Below, in pieces: positions 6,885 through 13,056 of a stretch of DNA of 13,056 nt. Location of the stretch: positions 1-13,056 of the forward strand of contig CAYFOO010000039.1 in assembly GCA_964344775.1 (NCBI GenBank), written 5' to 3'. The position numbers and the translations under genes are program-made. Each line of letters begins with the position of its first letter. Position 1 is the first letter of the stretch. The notes under the pieces are model-generated. The model was given only the letters and a program-made list of their open reading frames with translations. It was not told the DNA's origin and did not search any database. The stretch is from CAYFMH01 sp964344775. Its GTDB lineage: Bacteria; Patescibacteriota; Gracilibacteria; UBA4473.

Positions 6885-7547
6885 TCAGCTTTTGTTCTCT
6901 CTTTTCTGCTTCTTTCCCTTTGACATTTTAATCACATCAACAACATTCCCCATTATATGATAATTATCACCATATTGGATTACTATAGGAGAATATTCAT
7001 CTGAAGACTCTGAAGAAAGTATTATCCATTCTCTTCCCTGATCAAAATCAAAATTTTTAATATTTGCACACCCATCTACAACAGATAATACATATTCTCC
7101 CCCTTTTGGTTCTCTATTCGTGTGATCAACAACAACCAAATCCCCATCATTAATTTCAACTTTTTGAGGGCCCACTTTTGCCCGATTCATAGAGTTCCCT
7201 GTAGCTCTAACTAAATAATAATCTGCAACACTTCCTTTCGGAAAAATATTTTTAGAAACCTTTAAAAATCCCTCCGCCTGATCTTCTGCAGGGACAGTAG
7301 CACTGCCACAACTAGCAAGACCATAAAAAGGCAAAGATACAAAATCACCATTTTCAGAAGTGGCTTTATTGAGTTTCAAAAAACCATTCTGTTCAATAAT
7401 TAATTTTTTATCTAATAATATTTCGATGTGATATTTTGTCGTTTGCGGATATTTCTCCCCAATTCTGCGACCAATCTCTCTATATTTTAGTGGTATTGAT
7501 CCTTGGTCTTTTAGAAGAGCAATAATTTTTTGTTGTATTGGATGCAT
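6885..7547 (-). CDS. LexA/CI-type repressor with S24 self-cleaving domain
   Basis: 220 residues. The N-terminal 60 residues form a winged-helix DNA-binding domain of the LexA kind (REIGRRIG, then TTKYHIEILLDKKLI). The C-terminal S24 domain shows a predicted cleavage site in GLASCGSA (Cys80-Gly81), the nucleophile Ser119 in GNSM, and the general-base Lys164 in ANIKN. Such repressors cut themselves when RecA is activated by DNA damage, which frees their operators. The very basic tail (KGKKQKRENKS) is unusual. The gene is divergent from the plus-strand block across 146 bases of switch-like DNA and sits upstream of the toxin unit in the same direction, so it probably controls both. It could be a phage repressor rather than the host LexA; the context favours that. 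Confidence 0.9.
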   Translation of the reverse strand: MHPIQQKIIALLKDQGSIPLKYREIGRRIGEKYPQTTKYHIEILLDKKLIIEQNGFLKLNKATSENGDFVSLPFYGLASCGSATVPAEDQAEGFLKVSKNIFPKGSVADYYLVRATGNSMNRAKVGPQKVEINDGDLVVVDHTNREPKGGEYVLSVVDGCANIKNFDFDQGREWIILSSESSDEYSPIVIQYGDNYHIMGNVVDVIKMSKGKKQKRENKS

Positions 7548-7573
7548 TTTGTTTATTTATTTGTTTTTAAAAA

Positions 7574-7612
7574 TACGCACGTAATTCTACACGAATGTTA
7601 TTTTTTGATCAA
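7574..7612 (-). promoter_or_regulatory. repressor-gene promoter with palindromic operator at the start site
   Basis: On the minus strand TTGATC (-35, plus 7607-7612), a 17-base spacer and TAGAAT (-10, plus 7584-7589) predict a start near 7577. The palindrome TACG-CA-CGTA (7574-7583) covers that start, with further symmetric AA/TT outside one mismatch. This placement fits autorepression by the repressor encoded downstream. Pattern-based prediction. Confidence 0.5.
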
Positions 7613-7634
7613 GCTGTATTTTTTGTATAATTTA

Positions 7635-7662
7635 TTGACACCACTAAAAACATCTCTAAAAT
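7635..7662 (+). promoter_or_regulatory. promoter for the plus-strand block
   Basis: A consensus TTGACA (7635-7640), a 16-base spacer and TAAAAT (7657-7662) predict a start near 7669, about 25 bases before the 56-residue gene. It is back to back with the repressor promoter, as in phage lysogeny switches. Confidence 0.6.
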
Positions 7663-7693
7663 AGAAAATAATTACTATTTAATTAAATTTCAA

Positions 7694-7864
7694 ATGGCAA
7701 CAAACCCACCCATAGGCGACGGACACCGAAATGGTGCGGTAAGAAATCGTTCTCAACTCAAAGTCCCAAATGGAAATTGGACAAAAAGAGATGGAGACAC
7801 TGGACGTTTTATGGACCAAAAAACGAGCGGCGGCCGTTTTAAAGGTGTTCGACGTGAAAAATAA
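7694..7864 (+). CDS. conserved-looking 56-residue small basic protein
   Basis: 56 residues, starting MATNPPIGDGHRNGAVRNR and ending GGRFKGVRREK. It is rich in Gly, Arg, Lys and Asn, with no hydrophobic core segment, so probably flexible or nucleic-acid associated. The pattern GDGHR.GAVR.RSQ ... KRD.DTGRFMD.K ... FKGVR.EK resembles a family of short bacterial proteins of unknown function that I recall from memory. The reading frame is clean, has a good promoter 25 bases upstream and is followed by the next gene after 18 bases, so it looks like the first gene of the plus-strand block. No Shine-Dalgarno is visible. The function is unknown. It is easily missed because of its length. Confidence 0.75.
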   Translation: MATNPPIGDGHRNGAVRNRSQLKVPNGNWTKRDGDTGRFMDQKTSGGRFKGVRREK

Positions 7865-7882
7865 TTTTTTAATCTTTATAAA

Positions 7883-8233
7883 ATGCATCTAAATTGGATA
7901 CATCCAAACAGTGGTGATCATTATTCATTCCTTGCTGTTGATCTCACTCATTCACACTTTAATAATCTTGAAGGAGTATATATTATTTGGCACGGTGGAA
8001 ATAATCCCCATGTTGTATATGTCGGGCAAGGAGAAATTGGACGAAGATTGTCTGACCATCGTAATAATACCCAAATTTTAAAATATAGAGGACTTGATCT
8101 TTATGTTACTTGGGCAGCAGTAAATGGACAACATCAAGATGGAGTTGAAAGATATTTAGCAAATGAATGGAGCCCATTAGTTGGAGATAGTTGGCCTGAT
8201 GTCACACCAATTGAAATTAACTCTCCTTGGTAA
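7883..8233 (+). CDS. GIY-YIG-like domain protein
   Basis: 116 residues, essentially one domain. GVYII (31-35) and VVYVGQG (44-50) correspond to the two strands of the GIY-YIG fold, RRLSDHR (54-60) supplies the Arg and His positions, and Glu89 in GVERYL matches the metal-binding Glu. The C-terminus ends in INSPW. Members of the superfamily cut DNA, as homing, restriction or repair nucleases; several small stand-alone members have unknown roles. The second strand shows the order Y-V-G rather than strict Y-I-G, which is normal variation. The gene lies 18 bases after the 56-residue gene and its stop adjoins the next start, consistent with an operon. The fold is fairly sure; nuclease activity is not shown. 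Confidence 0.75.
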   Translation: MHLNWIHPNSGDHYSFLAVDLTHSHFNNLEGVYIIWHGGNNPHVVYVGQGEIGRRLSDHRNNTQILKYRGLDLYVTWAAVNGQHQDGVERYLANEWSPLVGDSWPDVTPIEINSPW

Positions 8234-8235
8234 TA

Positions 8236-8859
8236 ATGAATGCAACTATAACTCATCGCACACGAAAATTTACACCTCAACAACTGGAAACATCCAGGGC
8301 TATCTCAAAATTGGTTACTACGTCTGAAAACATAAGGGGGAATTTACCAGACGTGAGTAAAATAGTGACTAGTTCTAAACAAATACAAAGTCCAATCCCT
8401 AAAATAAAATTTCCTCTTGTTCCTCATCATCAAAAAGAACCTGCTGTTTTTCCACATCGAAGAGTAAGTTTCTACGAACACAATAGAACATATCCTGAAC
8501 GAGAGGAACTACCTAATCAGATCAAACAAGAACTAGAATTTATTACACCTCCAATATCAGAAAAAAGAGAAGCATTATTAATCCCTTCAATTTTTGATTG
8601 GGATACGCTAGCCCTTGTTATAGAAGGAAAACATATAAAACTTACAGCAACTGAAAAAAATGTTTGTTGTGCTTTCTTTAAGAACAATCTCCGAACATGG
8701 ATGTCTATTGAGGATTTGGAATATGCTGTATACGGAAGTAATAATTCGGCTTCACGAGCCTTTGATCAAGCGCTTAAAAGGATAAATCAAAAAGTTCGAA
8801 AGGCAGGTTTTTCAAATATTTTTAAAGTAGAAGGAAAAAACGTACTTCTCATTCGTTAA
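8236..8859 (+). CDS. protein with C-terminal winged helix, possible transcription regulator
   Basis: 207 residues. The first 115 residues are Pro-, Lys- and Arg-rich and look disordered. The last 83 (about 125-207) resemble the OmpR/PhoB-type winged helix: a strand pair around LALVIEGKHIKLT, then TATEKNVCCAFFKNN, a middle SIEDLEYAVYG, the recognition-helix region ASRAFDQALKRINQKVRKAG, and the closing hairpin FKVEGKNVLLI. No receiver domain is present, so it is not a standard response regulator. ATG at 8236 follows the stop of the GIY-YIG gene with 2 bases between (TAATAATG), indicating translational coupling; a TTG at 8227 is possible but weaker. It could regulate the downstream methyltransferase genes or late functions; this is inferred from position. 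Confidence 0.7.
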   Translation: MNATITHRTRKFTPQQLETSRAISKLVTTSENIRGNLPDVSKIVTSSKQIQSPIPKIKFPLVPHHQKEPAVFPHRRVSFYEHNRTYPEREELPNQIKQELEFITPPISEKREALLIPSIFDWDTLALVIEGKHIKLTATEKNVCCAFFKNNLRTWMSIEDLEYAVYGSNNSASRAFDQALKRINQKVRKAGFSNIFKVEGKNVLLIR

Positions 8860-8887
8860 AATTTGTACCTAAAACCCCTCCATTTGT

Positions 8888-8911
8888 ACCGCTGCTGTAC
8901 CAGCGGTTTTT
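8888..8911 (+). terminator. rho-independent terminator closing the first plus-strand operon
   Basis: Perfect 7-bp GC-containing stem ACCGCTG (8888-8894) / CAGCGGT (8901-8907) with a 6-base loop and TTTTT to 8911. It lies 28 bases past the stop of the winged-helix gene and 12 bases before the next ATG, so the methyltransferase genes need read-through or their own start signal; GATAAT at 8912-8917 is a candidate -10 for a leaderless start. Confidence 0.75.
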
Positions 8912-8923
8912 GATAATGGGGTT

Positions 8924-10216
8924 ATGACAACTTACCAATCGGCATCGTTAAAAATCGTCTCAGTTCCGATCAATGAACTGAAAGTCGCTCAATACAATCC
9001 TCGTAAGTGGGATAAAAGAGCAATCGATCAACTCACCGAAAGCATCCAACGCTTTGGATTAGTTGATCCTATTCTCGTTAACGGTTCAGAAGAACGGAAG
9101 AACATCGTCATCGGCGGACACTTCCGGCTCAAAATTGCTAAAAACCTGGGATACAAGGAAGTTCCCGTCGTCTACCTCAACGTTCCAGATATTGAGAAAG
9201 AAAAAGAACTAAATCTTCGTCTTAACCGCAACACTGGAGATTGGGATTTTGAGATGCTCAAAACATTCGACATGGATCTATTACTCGATGTGGGATTTGA
9301 TGATGGGGATCTTTCGGTTATCTGGGATGAAGCTTTGGGAATTGAGGATGATAATTTCAATACCAAGGAAGAATTAGCAAAATCCCAAAAATCCCCTCAA
9401 ACAAAAGTGGGTGAAATGTTTCAACTGGGAAGACATCGAATAATCTGTGGTGACTCACAAGATTCTGAAGTAATCAACAAACTTTTGGGCGACACAAAGA
9501 TTGATGTGGTCTATTCAGATCCTCCGTTTAATTTAGCATACGATTACCAGAAAGGGCTTGGAAAAAAGAAAAAATACAATTGCGAAAAAGTCGATGACAG
9601 AAAAACCGATGCAGAATATCGGACGTTTTTAGAGAAAACGATCCAGAACGGACTGGCTCATTGCAAATCCAATGTGCATGTTTTCTATTTCTGTGACCAG
9701 AACTACATCGGGCTGTTGCAGGATTTGTATCAAAAAAACGGCATCAAAAATCAACGAGTGTGCTTGTGGATTAAGAACAACCAAAATGTAACACCTCAAA
9801 TTGCCTTCAACAAGTGCTATGAACCCTGCCTGTATGGAACCGTCGGAAAACCGTTTTTAAGTGATAAATCCTCAAACTTCACAGAAGTGCTCAATCCAGA
9901 AATTGGCACGGGAAATAGAACGCTTGAGGATATTGAAGATCTCCTCGACATTTGGTTGGTTAAAAGACTCCCCACTACAGAATACAAACACCCGACAGAA
10001 AAAAGTCCCACGCTTCACGAACGACCGCTCAAGCGATGTACAAAGCCCGGAGATACTGTGCTTGACCTCTTTGGAGGATCCGGCAGTACGATGGTGGCTT
10101 GTGATCAACTCGGAAGAAAATCTTTCTTGGTCGAAAAAGACCCTGCTTTTTGCGATGTCATCATCGCCCGATATTTAGCTCTTAACCCACAACACGATGT
10201 CAAAAAAATCAATTAA
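8924..10216 (+). CDS. ParB-domain / DNA methyltransferase fusion (beta-class order)
   Basis: 430 residues. Residues 10-90 form a ParB/sulfiredoxin-like domain with NPRKW, the regular helix after it, and GGHFRLKIAKNLGY (64-77). Residues about 160-425 are an amino-methyltransferase. Motif IV, SDPPF (198-202), comes before motif I, DLFGGSGST (381-389), with a long middle region that should hold target recognition; the conserved HPTEKS lies at 356-361. DPPF/Y enzymes of this layout usually make N6-methyladenine, sometimes N4-methylcytosine. No restriction gene is adjacent, so this is an orphan enzyme, as is common in phages and mobile elements, where it guards or marks element DNA. ParB-methyltransferase fusions are well known next to small terminases. 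Base composition looks richer in G+C here than in the repressor/toxin block. Confidence 0.92.
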   Translation: MTTYQSASLKIVSVPINELKVAQYNPRKWDKRAIDQLTESIQRFGLVDPILVNGSEERKNIVIGGHFRLKIAKNLGYKEVPVVYLNVPDIEKEKELNLRLNRNTGDWDFEMLKTFDMDLLLDVGFDDGDLSVIWDEALGIEDDNFNTKEELAKSQKSPQTKVGEMFQLGRHRIICGDSQDSEVINKLLGDTKIDVVYSDPPFNLAYDYQKGLGKKKKYNCEKVDDRKTDAEYRTFLEKTIQNGLAHCKSNVHVFYFCDQNYIGLLQDLYQKNGIKNQRVCLWIKNNQNVTPQIAFNKCYEPCLYGTVGKPFLSDKSSNFTEVLNPEIGTGNRTLEDIEDLLDIWLVKRLPTTEYKHPTEKSPTLHERPLKRCTKPGDTVLDLFGGSGSTMVACDQLGRKSFLVEKDPAFCDVIIARYLALNPQHDVKKIN

Positions 10217-10955
10217 TCTCGGAGATGTTTTTCAGCTTGGAGAGCATCGACTCATCTGTGCTGATGCTGCAAACGCTGATCACATAGAAAAACTGCTTGG
10301 TACAGAGAAAATTAAATTCATCTGCACCGACGTTCCCTACGGAGTTTCATTGGTGTCGGGAAAAAAAGATTTTGTGAAATCAAAAACTGAACACGGGCAT
10401 ATCCAAAACGATCACATTCAGTCGGATGAAGAATTCAGAACCTTCACGCAAAGTTGGCTCAAGCCGATTAGAGATAGACTGACGGATAAAAACGCCTTTG
10501 CGATATTTAATTCCGACAAAATGATGTTTGCCATGCGAGAAGCTTTGATAAAGGAAGGATTCAAGCTCTCGCAACTGCTCGTGTGGGTCAAAACAGGAGC
10601 GGTCATTGGACGACTGGATTATCTCCCTCAACACGAACTCATCGCTTATGGATGGAAAGGGCGACATGAGTTTATGAGATCGCAGGACAAATCCGTCTTG
10701 GTCACGCCAAAGATCAAAAAGAACACTCTTCACCCTACGATGAAGCCTCTTCCCATTCTTCGTCGATTGATTCTCAATAGTACCCGTCTAAGAGATATCG
10801 TCTACGACTGCTTCGGAGGAAGTGGATCAACTTTGATTGCTTGTGAGCAAACCCATAGGCGATGCTATATGGTCGAGATCGAACCAAAATACTGCCAAGT
10901 GATCATTGATCGTTGGGAAAAACTCACTGGACTTAAATCTATATTTCTTAACTAA
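10197..10955 (+). CDS. second DNA methyltransferase, motif IV variant DVPY
   Basis: 252 residues. It starts like the C-terminal half of the preceding gene (LGDVFQLGEHRLICAD resembles VGEMFQLGRHRIICGD), so the two probably arose by duplication or capture of related enzymes. Motif IV reads TDVPYG (44-49) instead of the usual DPPY: Val replaces the first Pro. HPTMKP (179-184), motif I CFGGSGST (205-212) and the following E-x-E-P-K-Y stretch are intact, in beta-class order. There is no ParB domain. The start overlaps the previous gene by 20 bases, implying coupled translation. It transfers methyl from S-adenosylmethionine to a base in DNA; whether the variant motif IV changes target base or activity cannot be told from sequence. 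Confidence 0.88.
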   Translation: MSKKSINLGDVFQLGEHRLICADAANADHIEKLLGTEKIKFICTDVPYGVSLVSGKKDFVKSKTEHGHIQNDHIQSDEEFRTFTQSWLKPIRDRLTDKNAFAIFNSDKMMFAMREALIKEGFKLSQLLVWVKTGAVIGRLDYLPQHELIAYGWKGRHEFMRSQDKSVLVTPKIKKNTLHPTMKPLPILRRLILNSTRLRDIVYDCFGGSGSTLIACEQTHRRCYMVEIEPKYCQVIIDRWEKLTGLKSIFLN

Positions 10956-10963
10956 ATTTAAAA

Positions 10964-11371
10964 ATGATTTTAGAAAAAAATCGGAAACGGCAAAAAGAAG
11001 CTATTTGTGATCAGCTTCGGAAAACACCCATTGTCCAAATGGTGTGTGAAAAGATCGGTCTTGGTCGATCGACTTATTATCGCTGGCGAAAGGAAGATGA
11101 TGAATTTGCCGAACAAGTTGATGAGGCTCTTCTAGAAGGGAGACTTCTCATGAATGACATGGCAGAATCACAACTACTTTCTGCTATTAGAGAGCGAAAC
11201 ATGACGGCCATTATTTTTTGGCTCAAGCACAATTGCGATTGGTATATGAAAAAAGATAAGGAAGAAGAAAAAACAGGGGGAGAGATCAAAATGTTTAATG
11301 TAATTGTGGGGCCGCAAGATGAAGAGGATTCAGAAGAAGCTATCTCCCAACCCGCTCTCAAGGAGAATTAA
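10964..11371 (+). CDS. small-terminase-like HTH protein (phage DNA packaging)
   Basis: 135 residues. A homeodomain-like helix-turn-helix lies at about 20-42 (VQMVCEKIGLGRSTYYRWRKED), followed by DEFAEQVDEALLEGR and the segment MTAIIFWLKHNCDWY (80-94). These match small terminase subunits of the phBC6A51 kind, which recognise phage DNA and start packaging. An acidic tail follows. It starts 8 bases after the second methyltransferase. In phages a large terminase usually follows; here the next gene is convergent and unrelated, so the packaging module is cut short or the protein serves another DNA-binding role. Family likeness is good; the packaging function is inferred. Confidence 0.8.
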   Translation: MILEKNRKRQKEAICDQLRKTPIVQMVCEKIGLGRSTYYRWRKEDDEFAEQVDEALLEGRLLMNDMAESQLLSAIRERNMTAIIFWLKHNCDWYMKKDKEEEKTGGEIKMFNVIVGPQDEEDSEEAISQPALKEN

Positions 11372-11378
11372 AGATTTT

Positions 11379-12530
11379 TTATTTTTTCAATCCTTCGCAA
11401 GCTACCCCGTTGTTATCCCGATCAAGTTTGTGGATATCTCCTCCATTGATTTGATAACAATAGTCAAAGGCATTTTGAGCTTCTAAATGAAGTTTAAAAT
11501 CCCCACAGTTATAGACATCCCCAGAGCAGTCATAGGATTTAGATGGACTGTTCTGGGGTGCTTGCTGGGTAGGTGGTTGAGTTGGTACGGCAACAGGCTC
11601 TGTCTCGACTTTTTGTTGAGGGACAGGCGGAGGCAAAATAACCTCAGAAACAGATTTCTTTGTTTCCTCAACCACTTCTTCTAGCGGTTTCTTTTCTCCA
11701 CTACAGGTATCCGGAGACCACAAACCAACATTGTTTTCTCTGGCATATTTTTCTGCCTCATCGTAAACATCCATTCGCTCGTGAGGATAAGAACGATAAT
11801 GCCAGGCATATCCCTCTCGGATCATTTTTTCTCCGTAATCTTTACCGTTCAGGAGGCGTAAATAAGCTAACAAACGACCATATTTTCCTCGACTTCCATC
11901 TGTCTCTAAATAAATCTGCTTCCCATCCAGTATTTCCTTCGCTTTTTCGCTCGCTTCTTTCCCAAAACACTGCACCGGATATCGTGGATCTTTCGTTTCT
12001 GGAGTATTTATGCCTTTGATTCTGAGACGTTCTTCTTTCTCTTTGTAGAGCACATCAATGGTGTCTCCATCTACGATTTTGAGGACTTGAACGAGGTTTT
12101 CGTCTTGAACTTTTTCTTTTTTGGGGGTCTGAATCGGTGCTTCTGTTTTAGCTTCTTCAACCACCACTTTCGGAGAAATTTCTTGAGTTACTTCTTTCTC
12201 TTCAGCAACAACTTTCTGTTCGATCTTTTGAATTTTGGTGGTTTGGGGAATGTGTTTTTCAGGCGTTGGAGATTGCTCCGATATCCCCGCAATAATGCCG
12301 AAGATAAAGAAGAATAAGATCGCAATAACTGGCTTTCTCCATCCTGAAAGGTTGTGCTTTGTTTTCTCTTCTAGTTTTTTATTTATGGGAGGGAGGAGGA
12401 ATAAGCCCATAAGTAAGAGAAAAAAGGCGAATAATGGAGTTTCTGAATACATTACTATGCTGGTAATGATAAATACGCCTCCGAATATCCAACTAAGGAT
12501 AAGGCCGATACTGTTGAAGAAGTTTTTCAT
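11379..12530 (-). CDS. membrane-anchored thermonuclease with excalibur domain
   Basis: 383 residues from ATG 12530. Three hydrophobic segments (about 10-26, 32-47, 66-83) precede a Glu/Lys/Pro/Thr linker, placing the rest outside the membrane. The SNase domain (about 147-276) has DGDT (Asp156), LRIKGINTPE (Arg170, Glu178) and KYGRLLAYL (Arg219), matching the catalytic and calcium-binding positions of staphylococcal nuclease; the usual Asp in xDTPE is Asn175. A Pro/Gln/Val linker leads to a C-terminal excalibur domain (about 331-380) with two Cys pairs and the calcium-loop motif DRDNNGVACE. It should digest extracellular DNA or RNA, perhaps for nutrient salvage. Upstream in-frame ATGs lie inside a terminator hairpin and are unlikely. 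It is convergent with the small-terminase-like gene, with a gap of 7 bases. Confidence 0.9.
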   Translation of the reverse strand: MKNFFNSIGLILSWIFGGVFIITSIVMYSETPLFAFFLLLMGLFLLPPINKKLEEKTKHNLSGWRKPVIAILFFFIFGIIAGISEQSPTPEKHIPQTTKIQKIEQKVVAEEKEVTQEISPKVVVEEAKTEAPIQTPKKEKVQDENLVQVLKIVDGDTIDVLYKEKEERLRIKGINTPETKDPRYPVQCFGKEASEKAKEILDGKQIYLETDGSRGKYGRLLAYLRLLNGKDYGEKMIREGYAWHYRSYPHERMDVYDEAEKYARENNVGLWSPDTCSGEKKPLEEVVEETKKSVSEVILPPPVPQQKVETEPVAVPTQPPTQQAPQNSPSKSYDCSGDVYNCGDFKLHLEAQNAFDYCYQINGGDIHKLDRDNNGVACEGLKK

Positions 12531-12551
12531 GATTAGAAAATTACGAAACAT

Positions 12552-12583
12552 AAAAAACCACCCATCACAAAGCGAGGGCGGTT
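12552..12583 (-). terminator. terminator hairpin just upstream of the nuclease gene
   Basis: On the minus strand AACCGCCC (12583-12576) pairs with GGGTGGTT (12563-12556) over eight positions including one G-T, with a 12-base loop, and the run of T continues to 12552. It ends 21 bases before the nuclease ATG, so it either terminates an upstream RNA or acts as an attenuator in the nuclease leader. Confidence 0.6.
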
Positions 12584-12611
12584 GTGTCATGGTGCGACCC
12601 AATAACAACAT

Positions 12612-12701
12612 ATCCTTTCAGATACCTCGAGAACGAGAACCGCCCTCGTTCTTGTGGGTATCTGATGTGAAGATGCAAAGATACACCTTCCCAGAAAGGA
12701 T
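12612..12701 (-). promoter_or_regulatory. structured leader region, possible attenuator or small RNA
   Basis: This part of the roughly 300-base noncoding stretch (12531-12830) is rich in nested complementarity. The outer arms are ATCCTTTC (12612-12619) and GAAAGGAT (12694-12701). Inner arms CAGATACC (12619-12626) and GGTATCTG (12657-12664) enclose GAACGAG (12631-12637) and CTCGTTC (12645-12651). On the minus strand the apical loop GGCGGTT is complementary to the 5' arm of the downstream terminator; the full match is 11 bases, 12638-12648 with 12573-12583. No riboswitch class is recognised. Confidence 0.45.
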
Positions 12702-12830
12702 TTAAAAAATATGTCATTATTGAGTCGCAAGGTGAATGTAACTACTTCCCCAAAAAATAAAAGCTATTTTTAGAGTTTTTTAACGAAAAAAGCCTAGACT
12801 AAGCCTTTTCCTTCGGCATCTATTAAGGTG

Positions 12831-13022
12831 ATGAAGGAAACAGAAAGGATCCCGGAAGAGATCGAGCTCAAATACTGTCTCTATGCGAGGAAATCAAGTG
12901 AGGCAGATGAGAAGCAAGCTATGAGTATTGATTCTCAAGTGGCAGAAATGGAAGCTTTGGCAAAAAGGGAGAATGTAGAGATCGTTGAAACGATCCGAGA
13001 GAGTAGAGTTTCTGCACAATAA
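12831..13022 (+). pseudogene. N-terminal fragment of a second large serine recombinase
   Basis: 63 residues from ATG 12831 (a GTG at 12828 is also possible). LKYCLYARKSSEADEKQAMSI-type sequence gives the catalytic YARKS motif and the following SIDSQ helix of large serine recombinases. The frame stops after RESRVSAQ, where the intact recombinase in this window reads EECSAKKSGER. In the next frame the bases just past the break read KKSDR, so a small insertion near 13018 could have broken the gene; the remaining residues do not continue the family. The window ends 34 bases after the stop, so the rest cannot be judged. It differs clearly from the recombinase at 949, so it is not a recent duplicate. 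Confidence 0.7.
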
Positions 13023-13056
13023 AAAAAGCGACAGGTGCATTATCCCCAATCCCCAG

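Noticed and set aside
8861..8901. CRISPR array or iteron origin from the GTACC repeats
   Set aside because: Only three short, unequal copies with no spacers; too little for either.
12531..12611. N-terminal extension of the nuclease by 27 residues
   Set aside because: The extension is read from a terminator hairpin, and the ATG at 12530 leads directly into the membrane segments.
12552..12701. T-box riboswitch
   Set aside because: GGGTGG and AGGGCGG resemble parts of the T-box, but the full conserved box and a specifier loop are missing and the gene downstream is not an amino-acid gene.
12235..12705. Long plus-strand frame opposite the nuclease gene and its leader
   Set aside because: It lies antisense to a well-supported SNase protein and runs through palindromic noncoding DNA; its translation shows no domain features.
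12781..12810. Terminator from AAAAAGCC...AAGCCTTTT
   Set aside because: The GCC blocks are direct, not inverted, repeats, so no stable stem forms.
1..13056. UGA recoding as in Gracilibacteria or Absconditabacteria
   Set aside because: Recognised proteins end at sensible places with TGA or TAA and contain no internal TGA at conserved Gly positions.

Overview
The window is an AT-rich bacterial segment whose content looks like mobile or integrated DNA: large serine recombinases at both ends, a phage-type repressor with a divergent switch region, two DNA methyltransferases and a small-terminase-like gene. The recombinase style, the membrane-anchored nuclease with an excalibur domain, the many unrecognised small proteins and the near absence of Shine-Dalgarno sequences are compatible with a Patescibacteria/CPR host. 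That assignment is inference only; no ribosomal or other marker gene is present. The genes read well with TGA as stop, so there is no sign of UGA recoding.

Left part (1-2617): a small membrane-anchored protein, an unknown 139-residue protein on the minus strand, and, divergent from it, a complete 533-residue large serine recombinase. The last codons of the recombinase run through a sequence that on the minus strand has the layout of a tRNA 3' end (T-loop, acceptor strand, discriminator, CCA). This suggests an attachment-site core. A hairpin terminator follows.

Minus-strand block (7547 down to 2609): a LexA/CI-type S24 repressor, then a tightly packed set of a large protein with a C-terminal ADP-ribosyltransferase-like toxin domain, an unknown 138-residue protein and a NADAR-family (YbiA-like) N-glycosidase. 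Two unrecognised genes follow, one of them with two zinc ribbons. The transferase-unknown-NADAR trio, under a damage-responsive type of repressor, is the most interesting candidate system here: a predicted ADP-ribosylating effector next to an enzyme family that can reverse ADP-ribosylation of bases.

Plus-strand block (7694-11371): divergent from the repressor are a conserved-looking 56-residue protein, a GIY-YIG-like protein and a winged-helix protein, closed by a strong terminator. Then come a ParB-domain/methyltransferase fusion, a second methyltransferase overlapping it by 20 bases, and a small-terminase-like HTH protein. No large terminase or structural gene follows.

Right part (11379-13056): a minus-strand membrane-anchored thermonuclease, about 300 bases of noncoding DNA with a possible attenuator-like RNA leader, and the N-terminus of a second serine recombinase that is broken near residue 64.
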